Shown here: piece after piece, positions 44,996 to 53,469 of the stretch
Numbering within the stretch: position 1 is the stretch's first letter
How the letters are laid out: every line of letters begins with the position of its first letter
DNA from: Ruminococcus albus AD2013
GTDB lineage: Bacteria > Bacillota > Clostridia > Oscillospirales > Ruminococcaceae
Assembly: GCF_000526775.1 (NCBI RefSeq)
Contig: NZ_JAGS01000005.1
Coordinates: 310,001 to 374,000, forward strand
Direction of reading: 5' to 3'
DNA: 64,000 nucleotides
Translations under genes and position numbers: made by a program
The notes under the pieces: model-generated
The model's database searches: none
What the model was told of the DNA's origin: nothing
What the model saw: only the letters and a program-made list of their open reading frames with translations

Positions 44996-45377
44996 CTCTC
45001 CTCCATTCTATTCCATATTTAATGTTTTGATCTTACGGTCAATCAATTATTTACTAAGTACTAAACTTTTTGAAAAGCATTGCAATTCATACATGAACGC
45101 TGCTGCAAACAAGTTTTTTCCTATTTACTTATGACCATGTGCATAATCATGCTAACAGCCTATTAACTATTAGGTTTTATACGTAATAGTTAATAGTTAA
45201 TACTCTAAAAACTATTAGCTATTATACATTAGCTGTCACTGTTTGTCAATACATCAGCTTTGATTTCGGCGCATTGACCTTTTCCGTCAAAATATATAAA
45301 TCATAAATTCAGTTAGCATGCACAAAACAACTCGGCTAATCAACGATTCTTCAAAGAAAAACGTATTGAAATATAGA
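44996..45377. other. AT-rich spacer with TAATAG/CTATTA repeat cluster
   Basis: At 45158-45233 short repeats CTATTA and TAATAG alternate (for example CCTATTAACTATTAGG, then GTAATAGTTAATAG, then ACTATTAGCTATTA), which looks like an operator array. No gene is supported in the spacer. Confidence 0.5.
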
Positions 45378-45416
45378 AAAAACAAAAACCGCACCCGAAA
45401 TAATTCCAGGTGCGGT
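45378..45416 (-). terminator. Terminator of the tetR-like gene
   Basis: Minus-strand stem ACCGCACC/GGTGCGGT, 13-base loop, TTTTTGTTTTTTC. Confidence 0.9.
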
Positions 45417-45437
45417 AATATCACATATGATATCTGA

Positions 45438-46037
45438 TTATTTGATAAGACAATGTCGATCAATATACGAATCAACCAGCCGTTCAATAGTTGCCAGTGC
45501 TTCAGGCTTCTTTTCCGGCTGTCGATCGGACATATGGATCAATAAGGTGGTCGATGCTGTATATTCCATCGCAAATATCTCGGGGTCTCCCTTTATCATG
45601 ACACCCTCATCCATCAATCTCTGAAAGAGATTTGTAAAGAGAGTGGTGATCTTCTTGATGTGATATGTTGTAGTACGTTCTGCAAATTCTTCGTTTCTGA
45701 ACTGTTCAATGGACAACATTCTGCGCATCTTTGTTATAACTTCGCTATTGATCGTAAACATAACTGAATGCATAGTAAATTCTTTCAAATCTTTTCCTGA
45801 GTGAACCTTTTCCGCTTCACTGAGTACCTTATCCATTCCAGTATTGTACTCCTCTTCTGTTTTTTCTCCAAGAGCACTTAAAAGATCAGCTTTTCCTTTC
45901 AGATACTTGTAGATAGATGGTCCTTTGATACCGACACGTGCTGCGATATCATCTATCGTCGTTCCATCATAACCTTTGACCGAGAAAAGATCCAGCGCAG
46001 CTGCCAGTATCCTTTCTTTTGTGTTTCCTTTCTGCAT
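45438..46037 (-). CDS. TetR-family transcriptional regulator
   Basis: 199 residues; start MQKGNTKERILAAALDLFSV. The HTH is plain (GYDGTTIDDIAARVGIKGPSIYKYLKGKADLLSAL). The ligand-binding part is helical and not typed. It has its own perfect promoter and an inverted repeat just downstream of the start point, so it probably represses itself. No adjacent transporter or enzyme gene in the same direction identifies its target. Confidence 0.88.
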   Translation of the reverse strand: MQKGNTKERILAAALDLFSVKGYDGTTIDDIAARVGIKGPSIYKYLKGKADLLSALGEKTEEEYNTGMDKVLSEAEKVHSGKDLKEFTMHSVMFTINSEVITKMRRMLSIEQFRNEEFAERTTTYHIKKITTLFTNLFQRLMDEGVMIKGDPEIFAMEYTASTTLLIHMSDRQPEKKPEALATIERLVDSYIDRHCLIK

Positions 46038-46066
46038 ATTTGTCCCTCTTCTCTGAAGATTCCTAA

Positions 46067-46082
46067 TTTGGCTAACGCCTAA
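46067..46082 (-). promoter_or_regulatory. Likely TetR operator
   Basis: TTAGGC-GTTA-GCCAAA, an inverted repeat with one mismatch, located about 10-30 bases downstream of the transcript start of the tetR-like gene. Confidence 0.5.
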
Positions 46083-46094
46083 TCCATTGTAGCA

Positions 46095-46123
46095 ATTATA
46101 CTCCACCTTGCGATAATTGTCAA
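46095..46123 (-). promoter_or_regulatory. Sigma-A promoter of the tetR-like gene
   Basis: Minus strand TTGACA, 17 bases, TATAAT: perfect consensus. Confidence 0.85.
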
Positions 46124-46309
46124 TAGGTTCGCATTTATTTTTTTATTACACGAACAAGATTTTCTACAAATTGTAAAAAAAGTACCCGTCCATCACCCCC
46201 CCAGCATCGATTCCTAATTCTGTATTTGTCTTTATGATTGGTTCAGTCGTAGTAATCCTAGTTCTTTATTCATGTATTATTTCCTTGTTTGCATATAATT
46301 CCCCTATTA

Positions 46310-47422
46310 TTATGGATTACAACGTTTACAAGGCGTATAACCCTGAGTTATCAGGTCATCTCGATTCCCTTCATAGTCCCATCGATTTTTCGTTTTTATA
46401 TCCTTTACACTAGAACATGAAGGTAAATGGAACTTTTTTGTATTCGTATTTACTACATAATCGCACTGTTCCTCGGTTTCGCTCTGCTCAAAGGAAGTTG
46501 TAACATTAGTTACAGCAGTTGCAGTATTAGTCGTTGTAGTTTCAGAAACCGAGTCTTCCATCAATCTACTATTACCGGAAGTATAATCAATAACTATGCC
46601 CGGCTGAACATTATAACAAAATACACAGAACTGAATACCTTGACCTTGGTCTTCTACCGAATATCCTTCCATAAGGACACCATTTGCAACAAGATTATTT
46701 CCTTCAAAAATCGGAGTTACCCTATAAAGGACATGATTACCAGTATTTTTAACATAATCAGCTACTTTATTCTCAAAAGGAAGCATTCCATGTATATTCA
46801 GATAGCGAGTTCCGGTTATAAGATTTTGGGCATTCGCGTTCTCCCCCGAATTTTCATATGATATGAGGTGGCAACGGTTGTACAAAAATTTACCCTCAAT
46901 TAAATCATCATACCTTATCGTCTGCCATCCGCTCGGTTTTATCATCCCGATCGGGCCACGTGGCTCAGTGGGCATTAACTCAATACAAATATTTGCAAAA
47001 GCCGGTCCGCAGCGTCCAAGGTCATCCAGAGGACTGTATGATTCAAACGCTTCCGTAACAGTTTTATCTTCAAAAAAAGGAATGTTATTGTTGACCTCAA
47101 CAAACGGTTCACCTGAATAAGACGGGATGTCAGCTAAGGAAAAGCCGATAGATACAAGCTCAGCTGCAGCTGTAGTAGTCGTTTCTTCTGTAATTGCCGC
47201 AGTTGTACTTACTGAAGTTACTGTCGTTTCTGATGCAGAGCTTTCTGTGGTACTTAACACGGGGACAGCAGTTTCTGAACTTATTTCTGTTATAATTTCA
47301 GTTGATACCACTGTTGCGGATGGTTTGCTTTGATGGGGAACCGAACTTGTACCGGTAGTAGTGCAGCCACCTAAAGCAAGCATCACAAATGAAATAAGTA
47401 ATGCAATTGGTTTTTTAAGCAT
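46310..47422 (-). CDS. Secreted lipoprotein DNA/RNA non-specific nuclease with Ada-like C-terminal domain
   Basis: 370 residues; start MLKKPIALLISF with AGGCGGTG. Lipoprotein signal (lipobox LGGC near 20), then a Ser/Thr/Glu linker (about 25-90). The nuclease domain (about 95-270) is of EndA/NucA type: LGRCGPAFANICIELMP, KPSGWQ and YNRCHLISYENSGENANAQNLITGTRYLN, where NRCH stands for the usual DRGH. A C-terminal Ada-like metal-binding domain, VNTNTKKFHLPSCSSVKDI...GYTPCKRCNP, ends it. Such enzymes degrade outside DNA or help uptake. Confidence 0.85.
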   Translation of the reverse strand: MLKKPIALLISFVMLALGGCTTTGTSSVPHQSKPSATVVSTEIITEISSETAVPVLSTTESSASETTVTSVSTTAAITEETTTTAAAELVSIGFSLADIPSYSGEPFVEVNNNIPFFEDKTVTEAFESYSPLDDLGRCGPAFANICIELMPTEPRGPIGMIKPSGWQTIRYDDLIEGKFLYNRCHLISYENSGENANAQNLITGTRYLNIHGMLPFENKVADYVKNTGNHVLYRVTPIFEGNNLVANGVLMEGYSVEDQGQGIQFCVFCYNVQPGIVIDYTSGNSRLMEDSVSETTTTNTATAVTNVTTSFEQSETEEQCDYVVNTNTKKFHLPSCSSVKDIKTKNRWDYEGNRDDLITQGYTPCKRCNP

Positions 47423-47563
47423 TGTATTCACCGCCTTTCTTGTATATTTGATACTACAAAATATTCTGCACTCATTTTCTTATAAAAATTATACATGATT
47501 TTAGTTAATAATTCAACAAGTTTCTTTAAAATCGTCAGTTTGTATAAAATACTCGGTATAGAT

Positions 47564-47609
47564 CACTAAAAAGAAAGGTTACGCTGCTCCAAGCCCAACA
47601 TAACCTTTC
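47564..47609 (-). terminator. Terminator of the 47625 lipoprotein gene
   Basis: Minus-strand stem GAAAGGTTA/TAACCTTTC with a loop of about 19, followed by TTTTTAG. Confidence 0.75.
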
Positions 47610-47624
47610 AGATAAGAGTTTTTA

Positions 47625-48845
47625 TTATTTATTGATCCCCTGAAGCCCTAATTCGGTGTTCGGATCATTATCAGACTTCGTTATATCTTCTTTTACAATA
47701 TCTGATAGCACATCCTCGTTAACTACATCACTCTTATTCTTGCTTCCGCTGCTATTATCATCAAATATTCCTTCAGGGATCCTTATAGGTTCCTTTGAAA
47801 ACTCTTCATTCATTTTATCTCTTATCTGTTCTCTGTTTGAAACTTCATTTTTGATTTCATTTATATCGTTGATAATTATAGATTCTACACTGTCCTTTTC
47901 ATTGTTGTACTCAATTATTATTTTTCTGATATCGGAAGTTTTGTTCTGATTATTTATCACTATTCTTTCCCATTCCGGAGAAAGATCTATTTTCAGTGCT
48001 TTTTGGATCTCCTCTTTAGTGGAATTGAGGTTGATACCGTTACTTAACTCTACATTATATTTACTCACTGCATCTTTATATGCAGCAACCGAATTCAGGT
48101 AAGCTTGCTGAGCTTCTTTTCCGGTAGATTCAATGGCATTAAACTGCATTATGACTTTGTGGTTGATATCCCGGATAGAGGAACCGTTTATATTTGATAG
48201 GTCCTCTTTCATGCTTTCAAAGTTTGCTCCCATCTGAGCAAAATCATTCTGGATGTCTTCTACTGATAGTGCCGAACCTATCTCTACTCCATTTACCGAA
48301 GCGGACAGGTCATCATCAATGTTTACAGATTCTGTTTTTCCGTCTGCTTTTTTCTTGGTTTCTGATAATTCCAAGCTATCAGCAATTGTAGATGCCGTTT
48401 TATCATCATCGGACACGCACAGAATTGCATATTCATCATTTACGGTTTTTATATAACCGTTTTTTTCATCATCATCTCTTAATATGCACTCAAATTTCCC
48501 GTCTTCCAATTTCTGCTTAATATAGATGTTTTCGGAGAATTGTCCTGAAAAAAATGATGATAAAGCTGCAAGATCATCGTTCGCAGCTGGATCATTCATT
48601 CTCCTTACCTCTACTAAAAAGTCATCATCCTTAAGATAATATCCATTTTCTGTTGTATTATCCTTTGAATTCAAATGTTCATCCGGCACATAAAAATACA
48701 CTCCGTCTATGGATGTTATCTTTGTAAGGTTAACTGCTTCTACGGGATATTTTTGGTTTATCACCTCCCGCGAATCAACTCCGCATGAAGTTGCAGCTAC
48801 AAGAATTAATGCAGCTGAAAGAAAAGTAACTATCTTGTTGTTCAT
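47625..48845 (-). CDS. Lipoprotein with long coiled-coil region, core gene
   Basis: 406 residues. AAAGGAG before ATG; lipoprotein signal with lipobox ATSC near 18-21. Residues 30-165 form a mixed domain (VYFYVPDEHLNSKDNTTENG...), about 185-345 are helical and coiled-coil-like, and the C-terminus is acidic and disordered. Function unknown. Its promoter is of the element type (site G), so it belongs to the replicon programme and could be a surface part of the transfer machine. Confidence 0.75.
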   Translation of the reverse strand: MNNKIVTFLSAALILVAATSCGVDSREVINQKYPVEAVNLTKITSIDGVYFYVPDEHLNSKDNTTENGYYLKDDDFLVEVRRMNDPAANDDLAALSSFFSGQFSENIYIKQKLEDGKFECILRDDDEKNGYIKTVNDEYAILCVSDDDKTASTIADSLELSETKKKADGKTESVNIDDDLSASVNGVEIGSALSVEDIQNDFAQMGANFESMKEDLSNINGSSIRDINHKVIMQFNAIESTGKEAQQAYLNSVAAYKDAVSKYNVELSNGINLNSTKEEIQKALKIDLSPEWERIVINNQNKTSDIRKIIIEYNNEKDSVESIIINDINEIKNEVSNREQIRDKMNEEFSKEPIRIPEGIFDDNSSGSKNKSDVVNEDVLSDIVKEDITKSDNDPNTELGLQGINK

Positions 48846-48879
48846 AGATATTGCTCCTTTCTACAATTTAACTATATAT

Positions 48880-48893
48880 ATTATAGCTGAAAA
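48880..48893 (-). promoter_or_regulatory. Element-type promoter, site G
   Basis: Minus strand TTTTC, AGC, TATAAT upstream of the coiled-coil lipoprotein. Confidence 0.75.
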
Positions 48894-48903
48894 TTTTAGT
48901 AAA

Positions 48904-48938
48904 TAGAAAAAAGCTGCCATTTTTTAAATGACAGCCTT
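48904..48938 (-). terminator. Terminator of ssb
   Basis: Minus-strand stem AAGGCTGTCATTT/AAATGGCAGCTT followed by six U, then promoter site G. Confidence 0.88.
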
Positions 48939-48953
48939 TTTTGTTGTGTTGGA

Positions 48954-49394
48954 TCAGAATACGTCTCCGTCGTCAAAGTCTCCGTTGAAACTATCGAACG
49001 AAGGGAAATCATCAGGTGCTTCGATTGGCGCATCAGAAACATAGTTATTCTGAGGCTGAATTGAGGCATCCTTCTTCGGCTCGCCGGTGAAGTTTACCTT
49101 TTCTGCCTGCAGACAGTAGATGATCCTGTTATTGCCGTCCTTATCCTTATAAGGATTTGATCTGAACGAACCAATTACATTGATCATTCTTCCCTTTCCG
49201 AAATACTTACCGATAAACTCGGCAGTCTTTCCGTAAGCCTGACAGGGTATGAAGTCTGTCATAGTTTCTCCAGACTTCGTTTTGTAGTCGCGGTCTACAG
49301 CAACAGTGAAGTTTACTGCAGCATTTCCGTCTCCTACCTGTCTCATTTCCAGATCCTTTGTGATTCTTCCCATAATTACGCAATTGTTCAGCAT
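48954..49394 (-). CDS. ssb: Single-stranded-DNA-binding protein
   Basis: 146 residues; start MLNNCVIMGRITKDLEMRQ with AAGGAGG. One SSB OB fold (NAAVNFTVAVDRDYKTKSG, TDFIPCQAYGKTAEFIGKYF, MINVIGSFRSNPYKDKDGN) and an acidic tail ending DFDDGDVF, close to the DDDIPF tip that docks partner proteins. Its leader is about 100 bases from promoter site H. Together with dnaE and recD2 it makes up the replication set. Confidence 0.93.
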   Translation of the reverse strand: MLNNCVIMGRITKDLEMRQVGDGNAAVNFTVAVDRDYKTKSGETMTDFIPCQAYGKTAEFIGKYFGKGRMINVIGSFRSNPYKDKDGNNRIIYCLQAEKVNFTGEPKKDASIQPQNNYVSDAPIEAPDDFPSFDSFNGDFDDGDVF

Positions 49395-49501
49395 TATTAT
49401 TTCCTCCTTAAGTTTTAGAGTTTGAAGTGTGATTGTAAGTTCGATAGGTGAATGGGGATCCAACATCAGAACTCCATATCATCAATATCGGTCTCGTTTA
49501 T

Positions 49502-49515
49502 ATTATATACGAAAA
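49502..49515 (-). promoter_or_regulatory. Element-type promoter, site H (ssb)
   Basis: Minus strand TTTTC, GTA, TATAAT, with a leader of about 100 bases before ssb. Confidence 0.75.
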
Positions 49516-49532
49516 TTCAAATCAATAAAAAA

Positions 49533-49708
49533 AGAGGGTGTTGCAACCGCAGCACCCTCTAACCATATCCGAACATCAGAGTAAAAAACCATAATTACTG
49601 GTGAAATAAGCTGTTTCAGTGCGCACATCCCCAAGCCCTCTTCAAGAGCTTGGCACCTTTCAGGTCTGTGCCGGGCTCTTTTTCTTTGTTTGGAGCTACA
49701 ACAGCCCC
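49533..49708 (-). mobile_element. Miniature IS1182 derivative (MITE-like)
   Basis: About 176 bp that keeps both ends of the IS1182 element and no transposase: GGGGCTGTTGTAG at one end, then TGTGCGCACTGAAACAG and the right-end segment down to GGTTAGAGGGTGCTGC. The right-end hairpin (49533-49560, AGAGGGTG/CACCCTCT) followed by a seven-base U-tract now works as a terminator just before promoter site H. Confidence 0.75.
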
Positions 49709-49729
49709 ATTATCAAATATATGCCATAA

Positions 49730-50995
49730 CTACTTAACTGTAACAGTTACAGCGTGATAAATAGCACCTGAAGTGTCCCACTTGCCATTCACTCTAGCAG
49801 CAATAGCAACTTTATATGTTTTGCCCGGAGTCAGATTCTTTGGAGAAGTGTATGTATTGGTAGTGAGGCTCTGAGTCTGAATTCTCCACTTTCCAGCTAG
49901 ATAAACAGCTATACCGTATCTGTCAGCGTTCTGTACTTTATCCCATGTAAATCTTATCTGGTGATAATCCTCGCTGTAATCAACCTTAATATTCGTGGGA
50001 TAGGTCAAACCAATTTCTGTTTCATTTTTCTTCTTTACAACGATATCAACTGTAACATTTCCATCAGGCATTGTGAAAGACAAAGAATCCGTTATGTCAT
50101 ATTCCTTACGATCAAACGTATATATTACCTTATCAAGTTCATAGCCTTCTTCTATTTGGGGAAGAGCAACTTTTACATCAGCACCTTCCTCGTATTCATA
50201 AGTATCTATAATATCAGTTTTTTCATTATCAGACTGCTTTATACCATAGGTAAGGTTGTGTATTTTTTTAGGTTTGACAGTGTAAATGCCTTTATCTTTA
50301 TCTTTGTCCAGAACAAGCTTATCACCAATATAGAGATTTCCTGTAACAATGGGTTCGCCTTCCGTAACATTTGATGACTTTACAAAGGTGCTATCTCCGT
50401 CTATATATATTTTTTTGCAATTTAAGCCGATACCAGTGTCACAATTCTCAACTGTGACACGACTGTTATTTATACTTAGTTTATTATAAGCTGAAATTGA
50501 ATATGTAGTACTATACTTTCTGCGTGATTCAGAAATGTATACATCAGAATCATTTTGTATTGTAATACTATTCAGAAGCGAAGTGATACCACTGCTAAAA
50601 CCTGTTACTGAAACTTTAAAGTTGTCAAGAATGAGCTCTTTACCGTGACACCATATACCTATTTCTTTCAATTGTTCATTGTTATTGATCAGATCTAACG
50701 TTCCTGTCATTGTTACACTTTCCTTGGCAAGTATAACAGCCCACCGAGTATTAGCATAAGTAGAGCCTTCAATTTCCTGCGGATTGTCAAAGGTGAGCAA
50801 ATGAATTTCAGGATCATACTTAACGGAACCTCCGTCAGAAAGAACGTCGTCCTTGTTTTCACTTGTTACCTGAGTGTTGCCTATCCAAACCTGATATTCG
50901 GTTACATTGTCATCTGCAAAAGCAGTAAACGGAATCTGTGCAAAGCTAATAATAGATACTACAGCAACAGTCAAAATCTTCGATGACCTTTTCAT
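49730..50995 (-). CDS. Secreted protein with beta-helix-like and Fn3-like domains
   Basis: 421 residues with signal peptide (1-27, ending TAFADD). Residues about 40-240 are beta-rich with Asn-rich turns (NNNEQLKEIGIW, LNSITIQNDSDVYI, KLSINNSRVTVENC), like carbohydrate-associated beta-helices. A linker domain (250-325) with YEYEEGADVKVALPQIEEGYELDKV is Big/Listeria-type. An Fn3-like domain ends it (IKVDYSEDYHQIRFTWDKV...YKVAIAARVNGKW). Probable surface adhesin; no anchor or dockerin. Confidence 0.7.
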   Translation of the reverse strand: MKRSSKILTVAVVSIISFAQIPFTAFADDNVTEYQVWIGNTQVTSENKDDVLSDGGSVKYDPEIHLLTFDNPQEIEGSTYANTRWAVILAKESVTMTGTLDLINNNEQLKEIGIWCHGKELILDNFKVSVTGFSSGITSLLNSITIQNDSDVYISESRRKYSTTYSISAYNKLSINNSRVTVENCDTGIGLNCKKIYIDGDSTFVKSSNVTEGEPIVTGNLYIGDKLVLDKDKDKGIYTVKPKKIHNLTYGIKQSDNEKTDIIDTYEYEEGADVKVALPQIEEGYELDKVIYTFDRKEYDITDSLSFTMPDGNVTVDIVVKKKNETEIGLTYPTNIKVDYSEDYHQIRFTWDKVQNADRYGIAVYLAGKWRIQTQSLTTNTYTSPKNLTPGKTYKVAIAARVNGKWDTSGAIYHAVTVTVK

Positions 50996-51061
50996 ATTTT
51001 TTCTTTCCTTTCTGTCTTATCTGTTATAAGTGAATATAATTAAATTGTTTACTTAAATATC

Positions 51062-51090
51062 ATTCTAACAGATAATCATTTATTTGTCAA
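51062..51090 (-). promoter_or_regulatory. Sigma-A promoter of the 50995 secreted-protein gene
   Basis: Minus strand TTGACA, 17 bases, TAGAAT. It shows that this secreted-protein gene is under housekeeping control although its neighbours use element promoters. Confidence 0.75.
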
Positions 51091-51120
51091 TAGAATCATC
51101 GTATAATTTATAAAATTATG

Positions 51121-51152
51121 CTCTTTTTCTTTGTTGGGGCTGCAACAGCCCC
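51121..51152 (-). repeat. IS1182 left-end fragment
   Basis: The inverse of GGGGCTGTTGCAGCCCC-AACAAAG, as at the left end of the complete IS. It lies after the stop of the NPNTG protein and could serve as its terminator. Confidence 0.6.
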
Positions 51153-51194
51153 AAATATTACTGTATTTTTGTAACTGAACACCTAATGATACTT

Positions 51195-51635
51195 TTATCT
51201 TCTCTTTTTGCTTACAATCATCGCGCCGGCAGCTACAGCAGCAACTGCAAAGCTCATGCTTACTGCACCTGTATTAGGATTTGCGTTTTTATTGCTTGAT
51301 TTGCTGTTAGCTTTTGAAGCAGTATTGTTTGTGTTTGCCGGTTTTGTATCGTTCTTTGATTCAGTGTTGTTACCTGTTGTTTCAGCAGGAGCATCAGTCT
51401 GCGAAGCATTATTTTCTGCGGGCTTCTCTTCTTCAGTCTTAGTTTCATCTGTAGGTGCATCGTCGTTTACAGGTGTGTCTTCAGCAGGGTCTTCCTCTAC
51501 GGGAACATCCTCTGAAGGAAGCTCATTAACAGGCAGATCCTCGATAATGCCTGACTCTGCAGATGCAGACATTGCACCAAAAGCTGTTACCATTGTCATC
51601 GTGGCAAGTATTGTCATGATTCTTCTTGTTTTCAT
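51195..51635 (-). CDS. Small secreted protein with NPNTG sorting-like tail
   Basis: 146 residues: signal peptide (1-26, ending MSASAES), an acidic Pro/Glu/Thr/Asn linker, then NPNTGAVSMSFAVAAVAAGAMIVSKKRR at the C-terminus. NPNTG plus a hydrophobic helix and positive tail is a variant of LPXTG-type sortase signals common in Ruminococcus and relatives. It would be a short wall-linked stalk. AAGGAGG precedes the ATG. No sortase gene is in the window. Confidence 0.75.
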   Translation of the reverse strand: MKTRRIMTILATMTMVTAFGAMSASAESGIIEDLPVNELPSEDVPVEEDPAEDTPVNDDAPTDETKTEEEKPAENNASQTDAPAETTGNNTESKNDTKPANTNNTASKANSKSSNKNANPNTGAVSMSFAVAAVAAGAMIVSKKRR

Positions 51636-51717
51636 TTAAGGTTTCCTCCTTGTTTATGTTAAAGTGTTTTCCACTAATAGTGGAGCAGTAAATACATACA
51701 TTATAATTACAGCAGAT

Positions 51718-51969
51718 TTATTCGAAAATAACATCATTGGAAAGATCGTCCGCATTACTTAGCGCAACACTTCCTTTCACTTTTCCGCCATTACCTATAA
51801 AATAAGCCTTCCTGCCCTCTGCTTTGATGTAAAATGTAAGTTCATTCAGGCTATCCGATGAATTCCCGGCATTTACCCAAGCTACTTTGACCGAATCCAT
51901 AACATCTCTTATATTTACTTGAATATCACCGACCTCAAAAATAACCTTTGTTACTAATTTTTTTGCCAT
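51718..51969 (-). CDS. Unknown 83-residue protein, DUF6465-like
   Basis: MAKKLVTKVIFEVGDIQVNIRDV... with AAGGGA upstream; a longer frame would run through the promoter. Small beta-rich protein with ELTFYIKAEGRKAYFIGNGGKVKGSV. The strand-loop-strand end resembles DUF6465 proteins of clostridial plasmids and phages; the match is from memory. Single gene from promoter site I. Confidence 0.6.
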   Translation of the reverse strand: MAKKLVTKVIFEVGDIQVNIRDVMDSVKVAWVNAGNSSDSLNELTFYIKAEGRKAYFIGNGGKVKGSVALSNADDLSNDVIFE

Positions 51970-52009
51970 TAATAGCACTTCCCTTCCGTCTATGTGTTTA
52001 GACAATTAT

Positions 52010-52023
52010 ATTATATAAGAAAA
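52010..52023 (-). promoter_or_regulatory. Element-type promoter, site I
   Basis: Minus strand TTTTC, TTA, TATAAT upstream of the 83-residue protein gene. Confidence 0.75.
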
Positions 52024-52029
52024 TTTTGT

Positions 52030-52070
52030 ATTTTAAAAAAAATAAATGCCCTGTAAAAACACAGAGCATT
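52030..52070 (-). terminator. Terminator of the 52093 coiled-coil gene
   Basis: Minus-strand stem AATGCTCTGT/ACAGGGCATT followed by TATTTTTTTT, ahead of promoter site I. Confidence 0.85.
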
Positions 52071-52092
52071 TTCAAGCTAATAAAAAGGTGAA

Positions 52093-52374
52093 CTACGGAT
52101 CGTACATGGCAGGATCAAGTCCCATTTTAATGATTTCCTTTTTTAAGTATTCTTTCCTCTGTGGATCTTCAGTCTGCGCAAATTCAAGAATAATACTTTC
52201 CAGTTCCATATTTGAGATGTCGTTTGATTCGCTTGATGTTTCTTTGGGTGCTTTTTTTAAACCTTGTCGGAGATTTTCATTTTCTTTCTCCAAAAAGTTT
52301 TTATACTCTGTCAGAGAATTTATCTGGTTCTCCAACGAGCCAATATATTTTTTTAAATAATTGATCTCATTCAT
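52093..52374 (-). CDS. Small coiled-coil protein
   Basis: 93 residues: MNEINYLKKYIGSLENQINSL and more heptad-like sequence to about residue 42, then an acidic helix and LDPAMYDP. GGAGGAGG lies six bases before the ATG. Unknown function; the terminator and the following element promoter suggest it is part of the core set. No TTTTC-N3-TATAAT copy is seen in front of it. Confidence 0.65.
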   Translation of the reverse strand: MNEINYLKKYIGSLENQINSLTEYKNFLEKENENLRQGLKKAPKETSSESNDISNMELESIILEFAQTEDPQRKEYLKKEIIKMGLDPAMYDP

Positions 52375-52541
52375 ATATCCTCCTCCGAATCATAAACTTC
52401 TTCATTAGCTGTAGTTATACAAAACTGTCATTTACGGCATCCTCAAAATGAAAAAGAATTATCAAATATACTATTGTAATATAAATAAGACAGCCCCTAT
52501 TCAAAAAGCTGAACAGGAGCCATCAGTGGAGATAATAGAAG

Positions 52542-53444
52542 TTATTTGCCGAATATCGGATCATTCAATACGTCAGTATACATCTCGATGTACTTATCGG
52601 GACGAAAATCTGTTCCACCTACCGCGGGATTATAGATGAATTCATCTCTGCCCGCAAGGGTAAGATCAATGGTAGCAGTGAACATCTCGGATTCCTTTGC
52701 ATGGGGCTCGGTGAACTTGCGTCCCGCATAATAGTGTACTTCCCAGAAATTACGGGAGGGTCCCATTATGCTGCTGCCGCCCCAGAACACATTGTACATA
52801 TCCTTTCCGCCAAGATTGGAAGAAGCGATATAGATCTGGTTCTGAATTACCTGCGCTTCAAGTGTGGTGCTTCCCACAGCAGGTCCGTGACACTCGGCAA
52901 GTGCTGTACAGTTTATGTACAAACGTGCTCCCTTTGCCGCATAGTATCTCATCATTTCAGGGAAACAATAGGAATCATAGCAAATCGATATACCTATTGG
53001 ACCCCACTCGGTATCCAGCAGAAAAGGCTTGTCACCCCTAACCGCCCACTCGGGTTCGGGAGGAGGCAGATGAATTTTTCTGTATGAGCCCACAAGCCCA
53101 CTTGGCGAGAATACCGCAAGTGCATTGTAGATCTTTGAAACATCCTCGGGATCTCTTTCAGGCATACCGAACACAGCATAGATACCCAGTTTCTTTACCA
53201 GTTCTTCAACCTTTGAGGTACTCGGTCCCGGTATAGTTTCTGCAAGAAGAGTCTGCATCTTTTCTGGGCGTGGCTTGTCTGTCTCATTATCGTAGCCTGT
53301 CAGTGCCATTTCGGGAAAGATCACGATATCGCTTCCCTTTTTGGCTGCCGCTTCGATATATCCCATTATCCTGTCAAGATTCTTTTCCTTTTCTCCCCAT
53401 GAAGCATTGAATGTTACCGTGGAGACTGTGATGATATCTTTCAT
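52542..53444 (-). CDS. Nitrilase-superfamily carbon-nitrogen hydrolase
   Basis: 300 residues, last gene of the amide operon. The E-K-C triad is visible: Glu in VIFPEMALTGY near 45, Lys in YRKIHLPPPE near 120, Cys155 in SICYDSYCFPE. It hydrolyses amide or nitrile C-N bonds; the substrate is open. It differs clearly from the AmiE-type amidase at the head of the operon, so the operon may handle two amide classes or successive steps. It starts 25 bases after urtE, with GGAGG. Confidence 0.88.
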   Translation of the reverse strand: MKDIITVSTVTFNASWGEKEKNLDRIMGYIEAAAKKGSDIVIFPEMALTGYDNETDKPRPEKMQTLLAETIPGPSTSKVEELVKKLGIYAVFGMPERDPEDVSKIYNALAVFSPSGLVGSYRKIHLPPPEPEWAVRGDKPFLLDTEWGPIGISICYDSYCFPEMMRYYAAKGARLYINCTALAECHGPAVGSTTLEAQVIQNQIYIASSNLGGKDMYNVFWGGSSIMGPSRNFWEVHYYAGRKFTEPHAKESEMFTATIDLTLAGRDEFIYNPAVGGTDFRPDKYIEMYTDVLNDPIFGK

Positions 53445-53469
53445 TAGTTATTCCTCCAATCCGTTGATA

